From contig JBBCJL010000012.1 in NCBI GenBank assembly GCA_037190225.1, positions 1 through 64,000 of the forward strand: a stretch of 64,000 nt of DNA. The letters run 5' to 3'. Positions 34,456 to 43,928 of the stretch are shown piece by piece. Under the pieces are notes generated by a model. That model saw only the letters and a list, made by a program, of their open reading frames with translations, had not been told where the DNA came from and made no database searches. Origin of the DNA: MKSF01 sp037190225. Lineage in GTDB: Bacteria; Bacteroidota; Bacteroidia; Chitinophagales; Chitinophagaceae. The position numbers were made by a program, and so were the translations under genes. Within the stretch, counting starts at the first letter, position 1. The number at the start of each line of letters is the position of its first letter.

Positions 34456-35364
34456 ATGGAAACAAATCAGAATATAAACACACAGCCACCCAAGAAGAAA
34501 TTCAACAATGCCTGGATATATGTGCCCCTGGTATTGGTGCTGGTAGCTTCCAATATTTATCTTTATAACCAGAAGAACAACGAAAAGGAAGTATATCAGG
34601 AAAATGTGGAAGTAAAAGATTCTACCATTAATATCCTGAAGCTGGAATATGAAGCCTCCCTGGTAAGGCTGGATGACCTGATAGGCAAAAATGCCGGCCT
34701 GGATAGCATGCTGGAAAACAAAAGCTCCGAGATCTCCAAGATCAAATCCAAGCTGGATGAAATTACCCGGAAACAACGGATCACAGAAGAAGAATATAAG
34801 ACCGCGAAAAAGCTGATAGAAAGCCTGAACTCCAAGCTTACCGGCTATGAGGCCGAGATAAAACAACTGAAAACCGAGAACCAGGCGCTCAATGAGCAGG
34901 TCACCTCGCTTTCTACGGAAAACCAGACCCTGAATGAAAAGGTAGATATGGCAAAAGTATTGTTTGCATCCAATATCACGATGACGCCTATCAACCTGAG
35001 AAAAGGGGGAACCAAGGAAGTAGAAACATCCAAAGCCCGTAAGGTGGATGTGCTCCGCATTAAATTCGACATCGTGAAGAACCTGCTGGAAGAAAGCGGC
35101 AGCAAAGACTTCTACCTGCTTATCAGGAATCCTGAAGGAGAATTGCTCAGCAATCCCGGCTTAGGCTCCGGCAGCTTCATCACCGCCGATGGCTCGACCA
35201 AGTATTATTCCCTTTCCCAGACCGTCAGGCTCAACCAGGGCGAAGAGCTGAAAGATATTACCGTAGACTGGAACCAGGCGGCTTCCTACCAGAAAGGCAA
35301 CTATAACGTTGAAATTTACTTCCGGGGCCAGCAGGTAGGTAAAGGCACCGTAGAATTAAAATAA
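34456..35364 (+). CDS. Membrane-anchored coiled-coil protein
   Basis: The 302-residue protein has a short cytoplasmic start, one membrane segment (AWIYVPLVLVLVASNIYLY, about residues 19-37), a long coiled coil (about 50-165, with heptads such as LNSKLTGYEAEIKQLKTEN), and a C-terminal beta domain (about 175-302) with FYLLIRNPEGELLSNPG. Conserved in Bacteroidota as far as I recall, no known function. The terminal domain is outside the cytoplasm by topology. Confidence 0.8.
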   Translation: METNQNINTQPPKKKFNNAWIYVPLVLVLVASNIYLYNQKNNEKEVYQENVEVKDSTINILKLEYEASLVRLDDLIGKNAGLDSMLENKSSEISKIKSKLDEITRKQRITEEEYKTAKKLIESLNSKLTGYEAEIKQLKTENQALNEQVTSLSTENQTLNEKVDMAKVLFASNITMTPINLRKGGTKEVETSKARKVDVLRIKFDIVKNLLEESGSKDFYLLIRNPEGELLSNPGLGSGSFITADGSTKYYSLSQTVRLNQGEELKDITVDWNQAASYQKGNYNVEIYFRGQQVGKGTVELK

Positions 35365-35377
35365 CATTTCACCTGTC

Positions 35378-35416
35378 ATATAAAAAGCGGCCCGCATTGC
35401 GGGCCGCTTTTTATAT
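35378..35416. terminator. Bidirectional terminator after the coiled-coil gene
   Basis: 19-bp perfect stem (ATATAAAAAGCGGCCCGCA) around a single T; shared with the convergent lipoprotein gene. Confidence 0.8.
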
Positions 35417-35425
35417 ATCAACTCT

Positions 35426-35803
35426 TTACTGCCTGATCCCCCGGAATATAAATGCATTTGAACCGGCAGGGTAACGCTGCATAAATGTAAAGTGCAATAC
35501 CGTATCCTCTATCCTTACATCATATACGTCATTAAGATGGTCAGAGGTGTACCGGCGCTCTTTATTCTTTGCGAAGGAAATATTTGCTCTTTCCAGCCTG
35601 GCGGAGCTGAAGACCACTTCCTTTCCCTGTTCCCTTACCCGTATATGTGTATAGAAAGTATCCAGCGTATCATTATTATTACGGATATTGAATGTGGTAC
35701 CGTAATAATTATATGTGGACGATCCATTACGGCTATTCTTTTTACCGCAGGCAGCGGCCCAGCATAATCCCGAAGCTACTACCGCTATGTATAAATACCT
35801 CAT
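35426..35803 (-). CDS. Small lipoprotein
   Basis: The ATG at 35803 gives a lipoprotein signal (MRYLYIAVVASGLCWAAAC, cysteine before GKK); ATG 35815 is four codons further up. The remaining part of about 105 residues is polar and beta-rich, with no family I recognise. Confidence 0.65.
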   Translation of the reverse strand: MRYLYIAVVASGLCWAAACGKKNSRNGSSTYNYYGTTFNIRNNNDTLDTFYTHIRVREQGKEVVFSSARLERANISFAKNKERRYTSDHLNDVYDVRIEDTVLHFTFMQRYPAGSNAFIFRGIRQ

Positions 35804-35901
35804 ATTAAAATTCAATTTTATAATGCTTTATCCCAAAACAACAGGCGGCAGCTGCAACGCCCCCGCCCGTCCGTTTATGATATGATCTGAAACTCTATTT
35901 T

Positions 35902-36819
35902 TTATTTTTCATCCCGCTGATCCCTGTTCAGTTCATTGGCAGCGGTAAGAGAGGTTACCATCGTCTGCAGCATCTCGTTGGCATGAGTGGGCGAGTTCGG
36001 CAATAAGATCAGCCTGGACCCGTTCTTCTCACCTATGGACTGGAGCGTATCATAGTGCTGGGTAACCACGATAAGCGCGGATGCCTCATGAGAAGAGATA
36101 CCCACCCTGTTCAAAACATCCACGGATTCCACCAGCCCTTTGGCGATCTCCCGGCGCTGGTCTGCTATACCCTGTCCCTGCAGGCGCTTGCTTTCCGCTT
36201 CCGCCCTGGCCTTTTCCACTATAAGTATCCTCTGGGCGTCCCCTTCATACTGCGCTGCTATCTTTTCCCGTTCGGAAGCATTGATCCTGTTCATAGCATG
36301 CTTGACCTGCTCGTCAGGGTCGATATCCGTCACCAGCGCTTTTACTATGTCATAGCCATACGCATTCATCGCTTCCATCAGCTCGGACTTTACCGCGATG
36401 GCGATGTCATCCTTTTTTTCAAACACATCATCCAGCCGCAGCTTAGGCACTTCCGCCCTTACCACATCAAACACATAGGAGGTGATCTGCGTACCGGGAT
36501 TATCCAGCCTGTAAAAAGCGTCATACACCTGGTCCTTTATAACCTGGTACTGGACGGAGACCTTCAGCCTGACAAATACATCGTCCTTGGTCTTTGTTTC
36601 CACCACAACGTCCAGCTGGTGGATCTTCAATGACAGTTTACCGGCGATCTTATCCACCAGCGGGATCTTAAACTGCAGGCCGGCAGAGCGGACACTGTTG
36701 AATTTCCCGAAGCGCTCAATAATAACGGCGGTCTGCTGCTTTACGGTAAAGATGCCCAATACTATGATCACCAATAATAGTACCAGGATAATAATGGATA
36801 CAGGCTGCATAAAGTACAA
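35902..36819 (-). CDS. SPFH/stomatin-like membrane protein
   Basis: The 305-residue protein has an N-terminal membrane segment (IIILVLLLVIIVLGIF), an SPFH domain (about 30-190: AVIIERFGKFNSVRSAGLQF, VSVQYQVIKDQVYDAFYRL) and a coiled-coil segment rich in Ala/Glu/Arg (about 190-240: EKARAEAESKRLQGQGIADQ). It resembles QmcA/stomatin proteins, which form membrane scaffolds and often pair with NfeD; no NfeD gene is nearby. A start at the second Met (residue 4) is possible. Confidence 0.9.
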   Translation of the reverse strand: MYFMQPVSIIILVLLLVIIVLGIFTVKQQTAVIIERFGKFNSVRSAGLQFKIPLVDKIAGKLSLKIHQLDVVVETKTKDDVFVRLKVSVQYQVIKDQVYDAFYRLDNPGTQITSYVFDVVRAEVPKLRLDDVFEKKDDIAIAVKSELMEAMNAYGYDIVKALVTDIDPDEQVKHAMNRINASEREKIAAQYEGDAQRILIVEKARAEAESKRLQGQGIADQRREIAKGLVESVDVLNRVGISSHEASALIVVTQHYDTLQSIGEKNGSRLILLPNSPTHANEMLQTMVTSLTAANELNRDQRDEK

Positions 36820-36882
36820 TTTTTATAAATGATTCTGTAAAATAATCAAAAACTTTCGGAAATAACGGGCCGCCGAATAAAA

Positions 36883-36912
36883 AAACGGGATAATTTTTGC
36901 ATTATCCCGTTT
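36883..36912 (-). terminator. Terminator of the first T9SS cargo paralogue
   Basis: Stem AAACGGGATAAT/ATTATCCCGTTT; on the minus strand a run of T follows. Confidence 0.75.
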
Positions 36913-36945
36913 ATTCCACCATTTAAACAGCCTTATATCATAAGA

Positions 36946-38856
36946 CTATTCACTTTTTACAATTTTAAAAGATGCTTTATTGGCTGTAGCCCTGTCCTCT
37001 ATCACGAGATAGTACATACCGGATGCCAGTCCGGCCATATCCACTACCTTATTGTCCTGCTTACCGGATATCAGCTTACCGTCTATTCCGAAAACCTCAT
37101 AGTTGATATCCAGTGCGGTCTCAATATAGATATAATCACGTGCCGGGTTCGGGTACAGCTTGATAACCGACTCGTTCAGGTCAATGATCCCCAGCGATTT
37201 AATTTCTATCTCTTCAGAAAAAGCCTGGCAACCGTTGGCATCCGTGATCAGCACCTTATACCTTCCGGGCGCTTTTACATTATACTGGTTGAAAATAGCA
37301 TGAGGTATTACCGGCTGCCCGTCCTTATACCAGAGGTAACCATTTCCTGCCGGTACGCTCAGTATCCTGCCGTTTTGTGTAATGCTCACATGACTCATAT
37401 TATTAACGGTAACGGTGAGCGGCGTTTCACTGGTACAGCCCATGCCGTCCGTTGCGATAATGGTATAATTGGTGGTGGATGCGGGTCTCACCTTAGTAGA
37501 AGCAGCATTCGGGTCCCCGATACCGGCTGCCGGCGTCCATTCGTAGCTGTCAGCACCGGATATCGTTACTGTCACCGAGTCGTCACACACGCTGACGGGG
37601 TCCGGGGTTATATGCAGCACAGGTCCCCTGTTGATCTCCACGAAAGTGGAGCCTATACCACGGCATCCGTATTCATCTTCCACCACCAGCGTATAGCTGT
37701 GACTATTGGCAGGAGATGCTTTTGTTACGCTTGTATTCAGGCTGGTCAGGCCGGTAGGAGGTTCCCAGCGATAGCTTGTAAACCCTCCCGGTCCTTCCAG
37801 CGTCACGGTATCTCCCAGGCAGACCACAGGATTGCTAAGGTTCAGGTTTATTGCAAAGATGGAATCTACCTGTATATATCTCGTAAGGGTTGCAGCATGC
37901 CCGTAATAATTCCGGGGCGTAATGCTTAAAATACCTGAAGTAGCCGTCAGCGAAGCATTCAGGGTAATGGAAGCGCTGCCATTACCGTTTATGGTCACAC
38001 CACCGCCCGAATATGACCAGTCATAAGTACTGGCATGCAGGGACGGGTTCACGGAATATACCACATTCTGCGCACCGGCACAGATAGTATCCTTGAAACG
38101 GTTCCAGGTAGTATTGACAGGAGTAGAGAAGAATTCAGCATTGGCTTCTATATCGAAACCTATATTATTACAGCCGATGGTTGTGTACGCAGCTCCTATG
38201 ATAGGATACAGGAGAGAGGGCGTGGTATAGACGCCGCAAACGGCCGCGGTTATATAGCTGGACTGGCGGCTCTCGGTCCTTTTACCCATATATATCACGG
38301 TCAGCCTATTCTGGGTATAAAAATCGGGGTTCTCCACCTCTATGGCAATCGTATCATGGGCACTGATCCGGATATTGAAAGGCGCAGTAAACTCCTGGTA
38401 AATCTGCTGATAATATCCGGTAAGCGTACCGTTACCGGCAGGAATGACATGCCTGTTGGAATTGGCCGTAGCGATCAGGGTCCTGTTGCCAAAGGTATAG
38501 CCGGCACCGGTCAGCTTATAGATACGTACTACATAATTGAACGTATCATTGACAACGTCAAAGTTCCGGATGATGGTGTTGGAGAACCTGACATTCTTGA
38601 TCAGCACCGAATCATGGTTACTGGTATTAAAACCGTTCAGGTCAAAGACCCGCGTAAATTGCTGTAAGGTACTCGTAACGTGAACACCGCTGACCGCCCC
38701 GCCGCAGAAGGATGTGGAAGATGTACAGGGTGTCCCTGTACTATAAGTGATGAGGGTGTTGGGATTCTGTCCCCACCCCTGACGGCTTCCCAGAACGGAC
38801 ACACACACAATTGACAAAGCCGTGATTATTTTAGTAAATAAAGTGTTCATATACAA
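36946..38856 (-). CDS. Secreted Ig-like repeat protein with T9SS type A sorting tail (paralogue 1)
   Basis: The 636-residue protein has a signal peptide, an N-terminal beta domain (about 30-255), several Ig-like modules (about 255-540) marked by the repeated VCLGDTVTLEGPGGFTSYRW, SVCDDSVTVTISG and GYLWYKDGQPVIPHAIFNQY, and the type A sorting domain IKLYPNPARDYIYIET ... ASFKIVK. The sorting domain directs export and surface attachment. The next gene is a close paralogue, highly similar from about residue 255 onward but divergent in the N-terminal domain. Confidence 0.88.
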   Translation of the reverse strand: MYMNTLFTKIITALSIVCVSVLGSRQGWGQNPNTLITYSTGTPCTSSTSFCGGAVSGVHVTSTLQQFTRVFDLNGFNTSNHDSVLIKNVRFSNTIIRNFDVVNDTFNYVVRIYKLTGAGYTFGNRTLIATANSNRHVIPAGNGTLTGYYQQIYQEFTAPFNIRISAHDTIAIEVENPDFYTQNRLTVIYMGKRTESRQSSYITAAVCGVYTTPSLLYPIIGAAYTTIGCNNIGFDIEANAEFFSTPVNTTWNRFKDTICAGAQNVVYSVNPSLHASTYDWSYSGGGVTINGNGSASITLNASLTATSGILSITPRNYYGHAATLTRYIQVDSIFAINLNLSNPVVCLGDTVTLEGPGGFTSYRWEPPTGLTSLNTSVTKASPANSHSYTLVVEDEYGCRGIGSTFVEINRGPVLHITPDPVSVCDDSVTVTISGADSYEWTPAAGIGDPNAASTKVRPASTTNYTIIATDGMGCTSETPLTVTVNNMSHVSITQNGRILSVPAGNGYLWYKDGQPVIPHAIFNQYNVKAPGRYKVLITDANGCQAFSEEIEIKSLGIIDLNESVIKLYPNPARDYIYIETALDINYEVFGIDGKLISGKQDNKVVDMAGLASGMYYLVIEDRATANKASFKIVKSE

Positions 38857-38889
38857 TTTTTATTTTCTTTTATAAAATTACAACATAAA

Positions 38890-38946
38890 AATAACAAAAA
38901 AATGACAAATGAAAAAATTATTTTCATTTGTCATTTTTTTGTTATT
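38890..38946 (-). terminator. Terminator between the two paralogues
   Basis: 26-base arms (core ATGACAAATGAAAA) with a 5-base loop and T run on both strands. Confidence 0.8.
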
Positions 38947-38955
38947 GAGGAAATT

Positions 38956-40794
38956 TTACTCTTCTATCTTCTGCACTTTAAAGGCCACGCTGGCCTGGGT
39001 TTCCAGGTCATAGACCAGCAGGTAATACATGCCGTCCGAAAGGCCGGAGAGGTCCACTGTCCTGCTGTCGCTGGCCTTCAATACGGATTTCCCGTCCACC
39101 GATACCAGCTCATAGCCGATCTTCAGATCCGTTTCGATAAATATCTTATCCTTAGCGGGATTGGGGTATATTTTTACCATATCAGCGTCCAGGCTGCCAA
39201 TACCCAGCTCCTTGATCACGACCTCATCGGAGAAGGCCTGGCATCCGTTCGCATCTGTTACCAATACCTTATAGGTACCGGGGCCTTTCACATTGTACTG
39301 CCTGAAAATGGCATGCGGGATCACTGGCTGACCGTCCTTATACCATAGGTATCCATATCCTTCCGGCACGCTCAGTATCCGTCCCTGCTGCGTGATTGTG
39401 ATGCTGCTTATATTATTGACCGTTACGGTTACGGGGGTCTCGCTCGTACAGCCCATAGCATCCTTGGCTATGATAGTATAATTCGTGGTGCTGCCGGGCC
39501 TTACATCTGTAACGGCGGCAAAAGGGTCTGTAATGCCTGTGGCCGGCGTCCATTCATATTCCACAGCACCGGACAGGGTAACGGTTACGGGCTTATCACA
39601 TACATTTACCGGGTCCGGCTGCAGTTGTATTACCGGGCCGGTATTGATGCTCACAAAAGTAGAGCCTACTCCACGGCACCCGAACGGATCTTCCACCACC
39701 AGGGTATAGCTATGACTGTTCCGGGGAGAGGCCCGCGTGATCCTGTCATCGAGTACGGTAAGCCCTGTAGGAGGCTCCCACCTGTAGCTGCTATAGCCAG
39801 CCGGCCCTTCCAGCGTGACGGAATCACCCAGGCAGATAACAGGATTCACCAGGTTCAGGTTGATATGGAAAACGGAATCTATCTGGATATACCGGGATAC
39901 GGCAGCAGCGCTTCCGTAATAGTTCTTGGGCGTGCAGGTAAGAAAGCCGGATGTAGCTCCCAGTGAGGCATTAATGGTAACGGCAGCGCTGCCGTTACCA
40001 TTAATGGACACGCCGCCGCCGGAATAGGTCCATTCATAAGTTGTGGCGTGATCGGCAGTAGCCACGGCATAATTCACACCGACAGCGCCCGCACAGATGG
40101 TATCCCTGAAAACCGTAAAGCCGGTCGTATCCGGAAGAGAAAAGAACTCTCCATTCACATTCAGCTTAACTGCCATCTGCGGCGTGGTAACGAGACTGCT
40201 GACAGTCGCCGGTGCAGGCAGGCCGCACCCTGTGCTGGTAATGTAAGAGGGGCCTGTTTCCGGGCCATATATGAACCCGAACCCTATGGCGGTAAGATTG
40301 GGCGTCCCGCTCGCCGCACCCGTCTCCACAACGATGCGCTCATTCGCTCCTATCCTTGTAACAAGCGATATGGGAAGGGTGACATTGTTCAACCCCATCC
40401 CAATAGAGGTATCCTTCTGGGCCAGCAGCGTCAGATTGGCCAGGGAGGTGAAGGTAGGCGTATTCAGCCGGTGTATCTTAACATATATGGGGTGCGTACC
40501 TGTAGGAGCCAGCACAGAAGATGTCATATACAGGCCGATCTCCACGTTCCTTACCTGGAAAGAGTCCAGGTTATTGGTATTATAAGTAGCCAGGTCATAT
40601 ATCCTGTAGTACTGGTTATCATCCGTATAAGGCACTGCCCAGGCGGCGCAGCCAAAGGCATCGCTGATGACCTGGGTAGCCGTTTGGGTCAGAAAGGTAT
40701 TCGGATTTTGCGCCAATCCTTTCTGCATACCTGTAAGCGCCACCAGTGCGGTCAGCACGGTTGCCATTTTTGTAAACATCTTATCCATATTCAA
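38956..40794 (-). CDS. Secreted Ig-like repeat protein with T9SS type A sorting tail (paralogue 2)
   Basis: The 612-residue protein has the same plan as the downstream paralogue: signal peptide (MFTKMATVLTALVALTGMQ), a distinct N-terminal domain (about 30-235), the same Ig-like modules (VICLGDSVTLEGPAGYSSYRW-like repeat) and a type A tail MVKIYPNPAKDKIFIET ... VAFKVQK. The N-terminal domain is the least conserved part and so the probable ligand-specific part. It lies upstream of paralogue 1, separated by a terminator, so each is likely expressed on its own. Confidence 0.88.
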   Translation of the reverse strand: MNMDKMFTKMATVLTALVALTGMQKGLAQNPNTFLTQTATQVISDAFGCAAWAVPYTDDNQYYRIYDLATYNTNNLDSFQVRNVEIGLYMTSSVLAPTGTHPIYVKIHRLNTPTFTSLANLTLLAQKDTSIGMGLNNVTLPISLVTRIGANERIVVETGAASGTPNLTAIGFGFIYGPETGPSYITSTGCGLPAPATVSSLVTTPQMAVKLNVNGEFFSLPDTTGFTVFRDTICAGAVGVNYAVATADHATTYEWTYSGGGVSINGNGSAAVTINASLGATSGFLTCTPKNYYGSAAAVSRYIQIDSVFHINLNLVNPVICLGDSVTLEGPAGYSSYRWEPPTGLTVLDDRITRASPRNSHSYTLVVEDPFGCRGVGSTFVSINTGPVIQLQPDPVNVCDKPVTVTLSGAVEYEWTPATGITDPFAAVTDVRPGSTTNYTIIAKDAMGCTSETPVTVTVNNISSITITQQGRILSVPEGYGYLWYKDGQPVIPHAIFRQYNVKGPGTYKVLVTDANGCQAFSDEVVIKELGIGSLDADMVKIYPNPAKDKIFIETDLKIGYELVSVDGKSVLKASDSRTVDLSGLSDGMYYLLVYDLETQASVAFKVQKIEE

Positions 40795-41035
40795 ACTTTT
40801 ATATTAAAAACAATATTCTAAGCTAAAATTAAGCATTGTATCACACAAAATAGCATATAATATGGAGTTAATTTAATCTAAAAATATATTATAACATCAT
40901 TATAGCCGTATAATATGCCTTAAAACGGTGCATTCCTGCCCTATGCACCGGAAATGAGGGAGCGTAAAAAGAGCTCCTCCCTGTTCGGTTTCTCCGCAAA
41001 TCTTTCTTATCTTTATCTGTCCAAAAAATATACCC

Positions 41036-41425
41036 ATGACTATTTTTTCAAAGATCATCAATGGAGAGATACCCTGCTACAAAATAGCGGAAGACGACCG
41101 TTTCCTGGCTTTTTTAGATGTTTTCCCGCTGACCCGGGGACATGTGCTGGTCATCCCGAAGGCCGAAGTAGATAAATTTTATGACATGGACACCGATACG
41201 CTCGGAGGCTGGATACAGTTTGCGCAACCTATTGCAAAGGCCATTGAAAAGGCGTTTCCATGCAAAAGGGTCGGCATATCCGTGATCGGCCTGGAAGTGC
41301 CTCATGCCCATATGCACCTGCTGCCGCTGAACACGATGGACGACATCAATTTTACCCGGCCCAAGCTGCAATTAAGCCCGGAAGAATTCACCGCCATCCG
41401 GGAGAAAATAGTTGCTTGTTTATAG
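41036..41425 (+). CDS. HIT-family nucleotide hydrolase/transferase
   Basis: The 129-residue protein has the histidine triad PHAHMHLLPL (His-x-His-x-His) and the N-terminal IFSKIINGEIPCYKI typical of Hint/PKCI-type HIT proteins, which hydrolyse nucleoside phosphoramidates. It precedes the bifunctional nuclease gene by about 50 bases. Confidence 0.93.
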   Translation: MTIFSKIINGEIPCYKIAEDDRFLAFLDVFPLTRGHVLVIPKAEVDKFYDMDTDTLGGWIQFAQPIAKAIEKAFPCKRVGISVIGLEVPHAHMHLLPLNTMDDINFTRPKLQLSPEEFTAIREKIVACL

Positions 41426-41477
41426 GCGGGTATGCAGTAAGTTTGTAAATTGAATTATTATTTTGCGGATCACAGAA

Positions 41478-42074
41478 ATGAAAAAGATAGAACTAACAAT
41501 TTTAGGAGTCAGGAGCAGCGCCGAAAAGTCTCAAACTTATGCTATTTTACTGAAGGAAAAGGATGGGATCCGGAGGATACCGATCACTATCGGGTCCTTT
41601 GAAGCACAGGCCATTGTCGTGATACTGGAAAATATCCGGCCCGGCAGACCGCTCACTCATGATCTGTTTTTTAACTTTATCGAACTGTTTGCCATTACTA
41701 TCGTTGAGGTCCTCATCTATAAATTCGAAGAAGGTGTCTTTTACGCCAAGCTGGTGTGCCTGAAAGACGGTGAGCAGGTAGATATAGATGCCAGGACCTC
41801 GGACAGCATTGCGCTCGCCATAAGAGTAGGCTGCCCCGTATATACCTATGAAGATATACTGCAGCAGGCCACGGGCTATCTCACGGAAGGCGGTGTACCC
41901 GGCATCATCAGGCAGGCGCCGGAAGCGATAGATAATGATGACGCTGCGGATGACAGCACAGAGCTCAGCAGCCTGACCCGCACAGAGCTGGAGATGCTGC
42001 TGGAAGAAGCGCTTGCAAACGAAGATTATACCCTCGCCATCAGCATCAGGGATGAGCTCAATAAGAGAAAATAA
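41478..42074 (+). CDS. Bifunctional nuclease-domain protein (DUF151) with a UVR motif
   Basis: I chose ATG 41478 (MKKIELTILGVRSS); the longer form adds five residues. The protein of 198 residues has a DUF151/BFN domain (about 1-130, ILLKEKDGIRRIPITIGSFE, DARTSDSIALAIRVGCP) and a C-terminal UvrB/C-type helix pair (LLEEALANEDYTLAISIRDE). BFN proteins are linked to DNase/RNase activity and stress responses. This DUF151-UVR combination is usual in Bacteroidota. Confidence 0.88.
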   Translation: MKKIELTILGVRSSAEKSQTYAILLKEKDGIRRIPITIGSFEAQAIVVILENIRPGRPLTHDLFFNFIELFAITIVEVLIYKFEEGVFYAKLVCLKDGEQVDIDARTSDSIALAIRVGCPVYTYEDILQQATGYLTEGGVPGIIRQAPEAIDNDDAADDSTELSSLTRTELEMLLEEALANEDYTLAISIRDELNKRK

Positions 42075-42100
42075 ATATATTCTAAACAGGAATAGAAGAC

Positions 42101-42943
42101 ATGAAATCACTGGCACTCAATACGGACCGCAATAAAGCGCTGATCATCACCATAGGCTTCCACCTGCTGGTGATACTGCTGTTCCTTATTATCCGCTATA
42201 CGGTTCCTGCCATCATCGTTACGGAGGATTACGGCATGGAGGTCAACCTGGGCAACAGCGAGGATGGTTTCGGGGACGACCAGCCCGAAGATCCCAATGA
42301 TCCTTCAGGCCTTACGGCCATGGGAGGGGGAAGCGCATCAGCACAGGAAGAGGACTCCCGGATGGTACATACCGATGACCATACCGGCGAAGACAATACT
42401 CCCGTAGTGCAGCCTAAAAATCCATCCCGTGACATCCGCCGCAAGCAGCCGGAAGATACCAAGAAGAAAAAGGACAACTCCACCGCCCCGGCTACCGGCT
42501 CCCAACAGCGGACCAGCAGGTTTAGCGTATCGGACGCACTGAACAGCAGCGGCAACAGGGCCTCCAATACCAAACCGGGCGGCAACCAGGGAGACGGCAC
42601 AGGCGATGGTGACAAAGGTAAGCTGGGCGGAGATCCCAATTCCGGTAATTATAACGGCAATGGCGGCAAAGGCTCCTCTTCTTTCAGCCACACGCTCCGG
42701 GACAGGTACGTGGAAAAGACACCCGGCAACACAGCGGAATTCTCCAAGGCCGGTACGGTAAGGGTCAGCATCAGGGTGGACAGGAAAGGCAATGTGAACG
42801 TCATAGGCGTATCCGGAAGCTCAGACCCGCAGCTGAATGAAATAGCCAAGCAAAAAGCCAGGGCCCACAAGTTCAATGAAAATCCCAACGCGCCCATAGA
42901 GCAGAAGGGCGAGATCGTGGTCAATTTCAGGGTCGGTAAATAA
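42101..42943 (+). CDS. Energy transducer TonB-like protein
   Basis: The 280-residue protein has an N-terminal membrane anchor (ALIITIGFHLLVILLFLIIR), a long low-complexity linker rich in Gly, Asn, Ser and charged residues (about 55-190), and a C-terminal TonB domain (about 200-280, GTVRVSIRVDRKGNVNVIGV). It probably delivers energy to outer-membrane transporters. No exbB/exbD is adjacent. It ends the small unit HIT-BFN-TonB. Confidence 0.8.
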   Translation: MKSLALNTDRNKALIITIGFHLLVILLFLIIRYTVPAIIVTEDYGMEVNLGNSEDGFGDDQPEDPNDPSGLTAMGGGSASAQEEDSRMVHTDDHTGEDNTPVVQPKNPSRDIRRKQPEDTKKKKDNSTAPATGSQQRTSRFSVSDALNSSGNRASNTKPGGNQGDGTGDGDKGKLGGDPNSGNYNGNGGKGSSSFSHTLRDRYVEKTPGNTAEFSKAGTVRVSIRVDRKGNVNVIGVSGSSDPQLNEIAKQKARAHKFNENPNAPIEQKGEIVVNFRVGK

Positions 42944-42979
42944 TACAAATTCCAGGCGCTATATTTTGCCGGCAGGCAG

Positions 42980-43019
42980 CTAAAAAAGCAATATATCAAT
43001 TGATATATTGCTTTTTTAG
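42980..43019 (+). terminator. Terminator after the TonB-like gene
   Basis: Perfect 40-base palindrome (CTAAAAAAGCAATATATCAA and its complement) centred on CAATTG, T run at the end. The rest of 43020-43280 holds no supported gene. Confidence 0.8.
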
Positions 43020-43280
43020 TGACTACCTCCTTAATAGCAAACAACCTGCCGTTACGGATACGTTTCGCCGGGAGCGACTTGCCGGTCATTTGGCGGGTTC
43101 TACCCGATGGGACGGGATATACTTTTTTCCTGCCTTATTCGCAGCGCATGACCCTTTACCCGGTATGCCGCACGACAGGTACGCAGGCAGGGTTTACCGG
43201 CATCCTACGTATAAATATATTAACACGATCTTTAACAGATTAATTCCTTATATTTACCCGGCAAAAATCACAGCAATATC

Positions 43281-43856
43281 ATGGCAATCAACTTACAAAA
43301 AGGTCAGCGAATAGATATAGGACTGAATAAAATGACAATCGGCCTGGGCTGGGATCCCAATGAAGGGACCGGCCACGATTTTGACCTGGACGCCTCCGCG
43401 TTTATGATAGACGAAGGACGAATGATCCCTTCCGAAGCGTTCTTTGTATTTTACGGCAATACAGATTCCCCGGACGGCTCCTTACACCATACGGGCGATG
43501 ACCCTACAGGCGGCAACAGCGCTGACGGTGATGATGAAAGCATCCAGGTGGACCTGTCGAAAACCGACCCGAGGATAAGTGAGATCCTGTTCGTGGTGAC
43601 CATCCATGATGCTGCGACACGCAGGCAAAATTACGGGCAGGTACGCAATTCCTATATCAGGATCGTAGATGACAGTACAGGACAGGAAGTAGCCAAGTAT
43701 GAGCTGGGCGAGGATTTTTCCATTGAGACTGCAGTGGAATTCGGCCGCCTGTACAAACGCAACGGCCAATGGAAATTCGAGGCTTCCGGTATCGGCTACA
43801 AAGAGGACCTCGCATTCTTTTTGTCCAAGTACTACAAAGGTGAGATCATCAAATAA
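43281..43856 (+). CDS. terD: TerD-family protein (1 of 3)
   Basis: The 191-residue protein has the TerD fold motifs: MAINLQKGQRIDI, the calcium-site stretch WDPNEGTGHDFDLDASAF, HTGDDPTGGNSADGDDESI and IYKRNGQWKFEA-like end (LYKRNGQWKFEASG). TerD proteins are calcium-binding cytoplasmic proteins that appear to assemble near the membrane with TerC in stress responses. First gene of the Ter operon. Confidence 0.95.
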   Translation: MAINLQKGQRIDIGLNKMTIGLGWDPNEGTGHDFDLDASAFMIDEGRMIPSEAFFVFYGNTDSPDGSLHHTGDDPTGGNSADGDDESIQVDLSKTDPRISEILFVVTIHDAATRRQNYGQVRNSYIRIVDDSTGQEVAKYELGEDFSIETAVEFGRLYKRNGQWKFEASGIGYKEDLAFFLSKYYKGEIIK

Positions 43857-43928
43857 AATACACAATGCTGCCGGTAACCGGAACATACGGCATACAACAT
43901 ACACATTCATCAATCAAGCATCATACAG

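Noticed and set aside
43019..43243. Plus-strand ORF of 74 codons with GTG start between TonB-like and terD genes
   Set aside because: Starts inside a terminator hairpin and shows no recognisable features.
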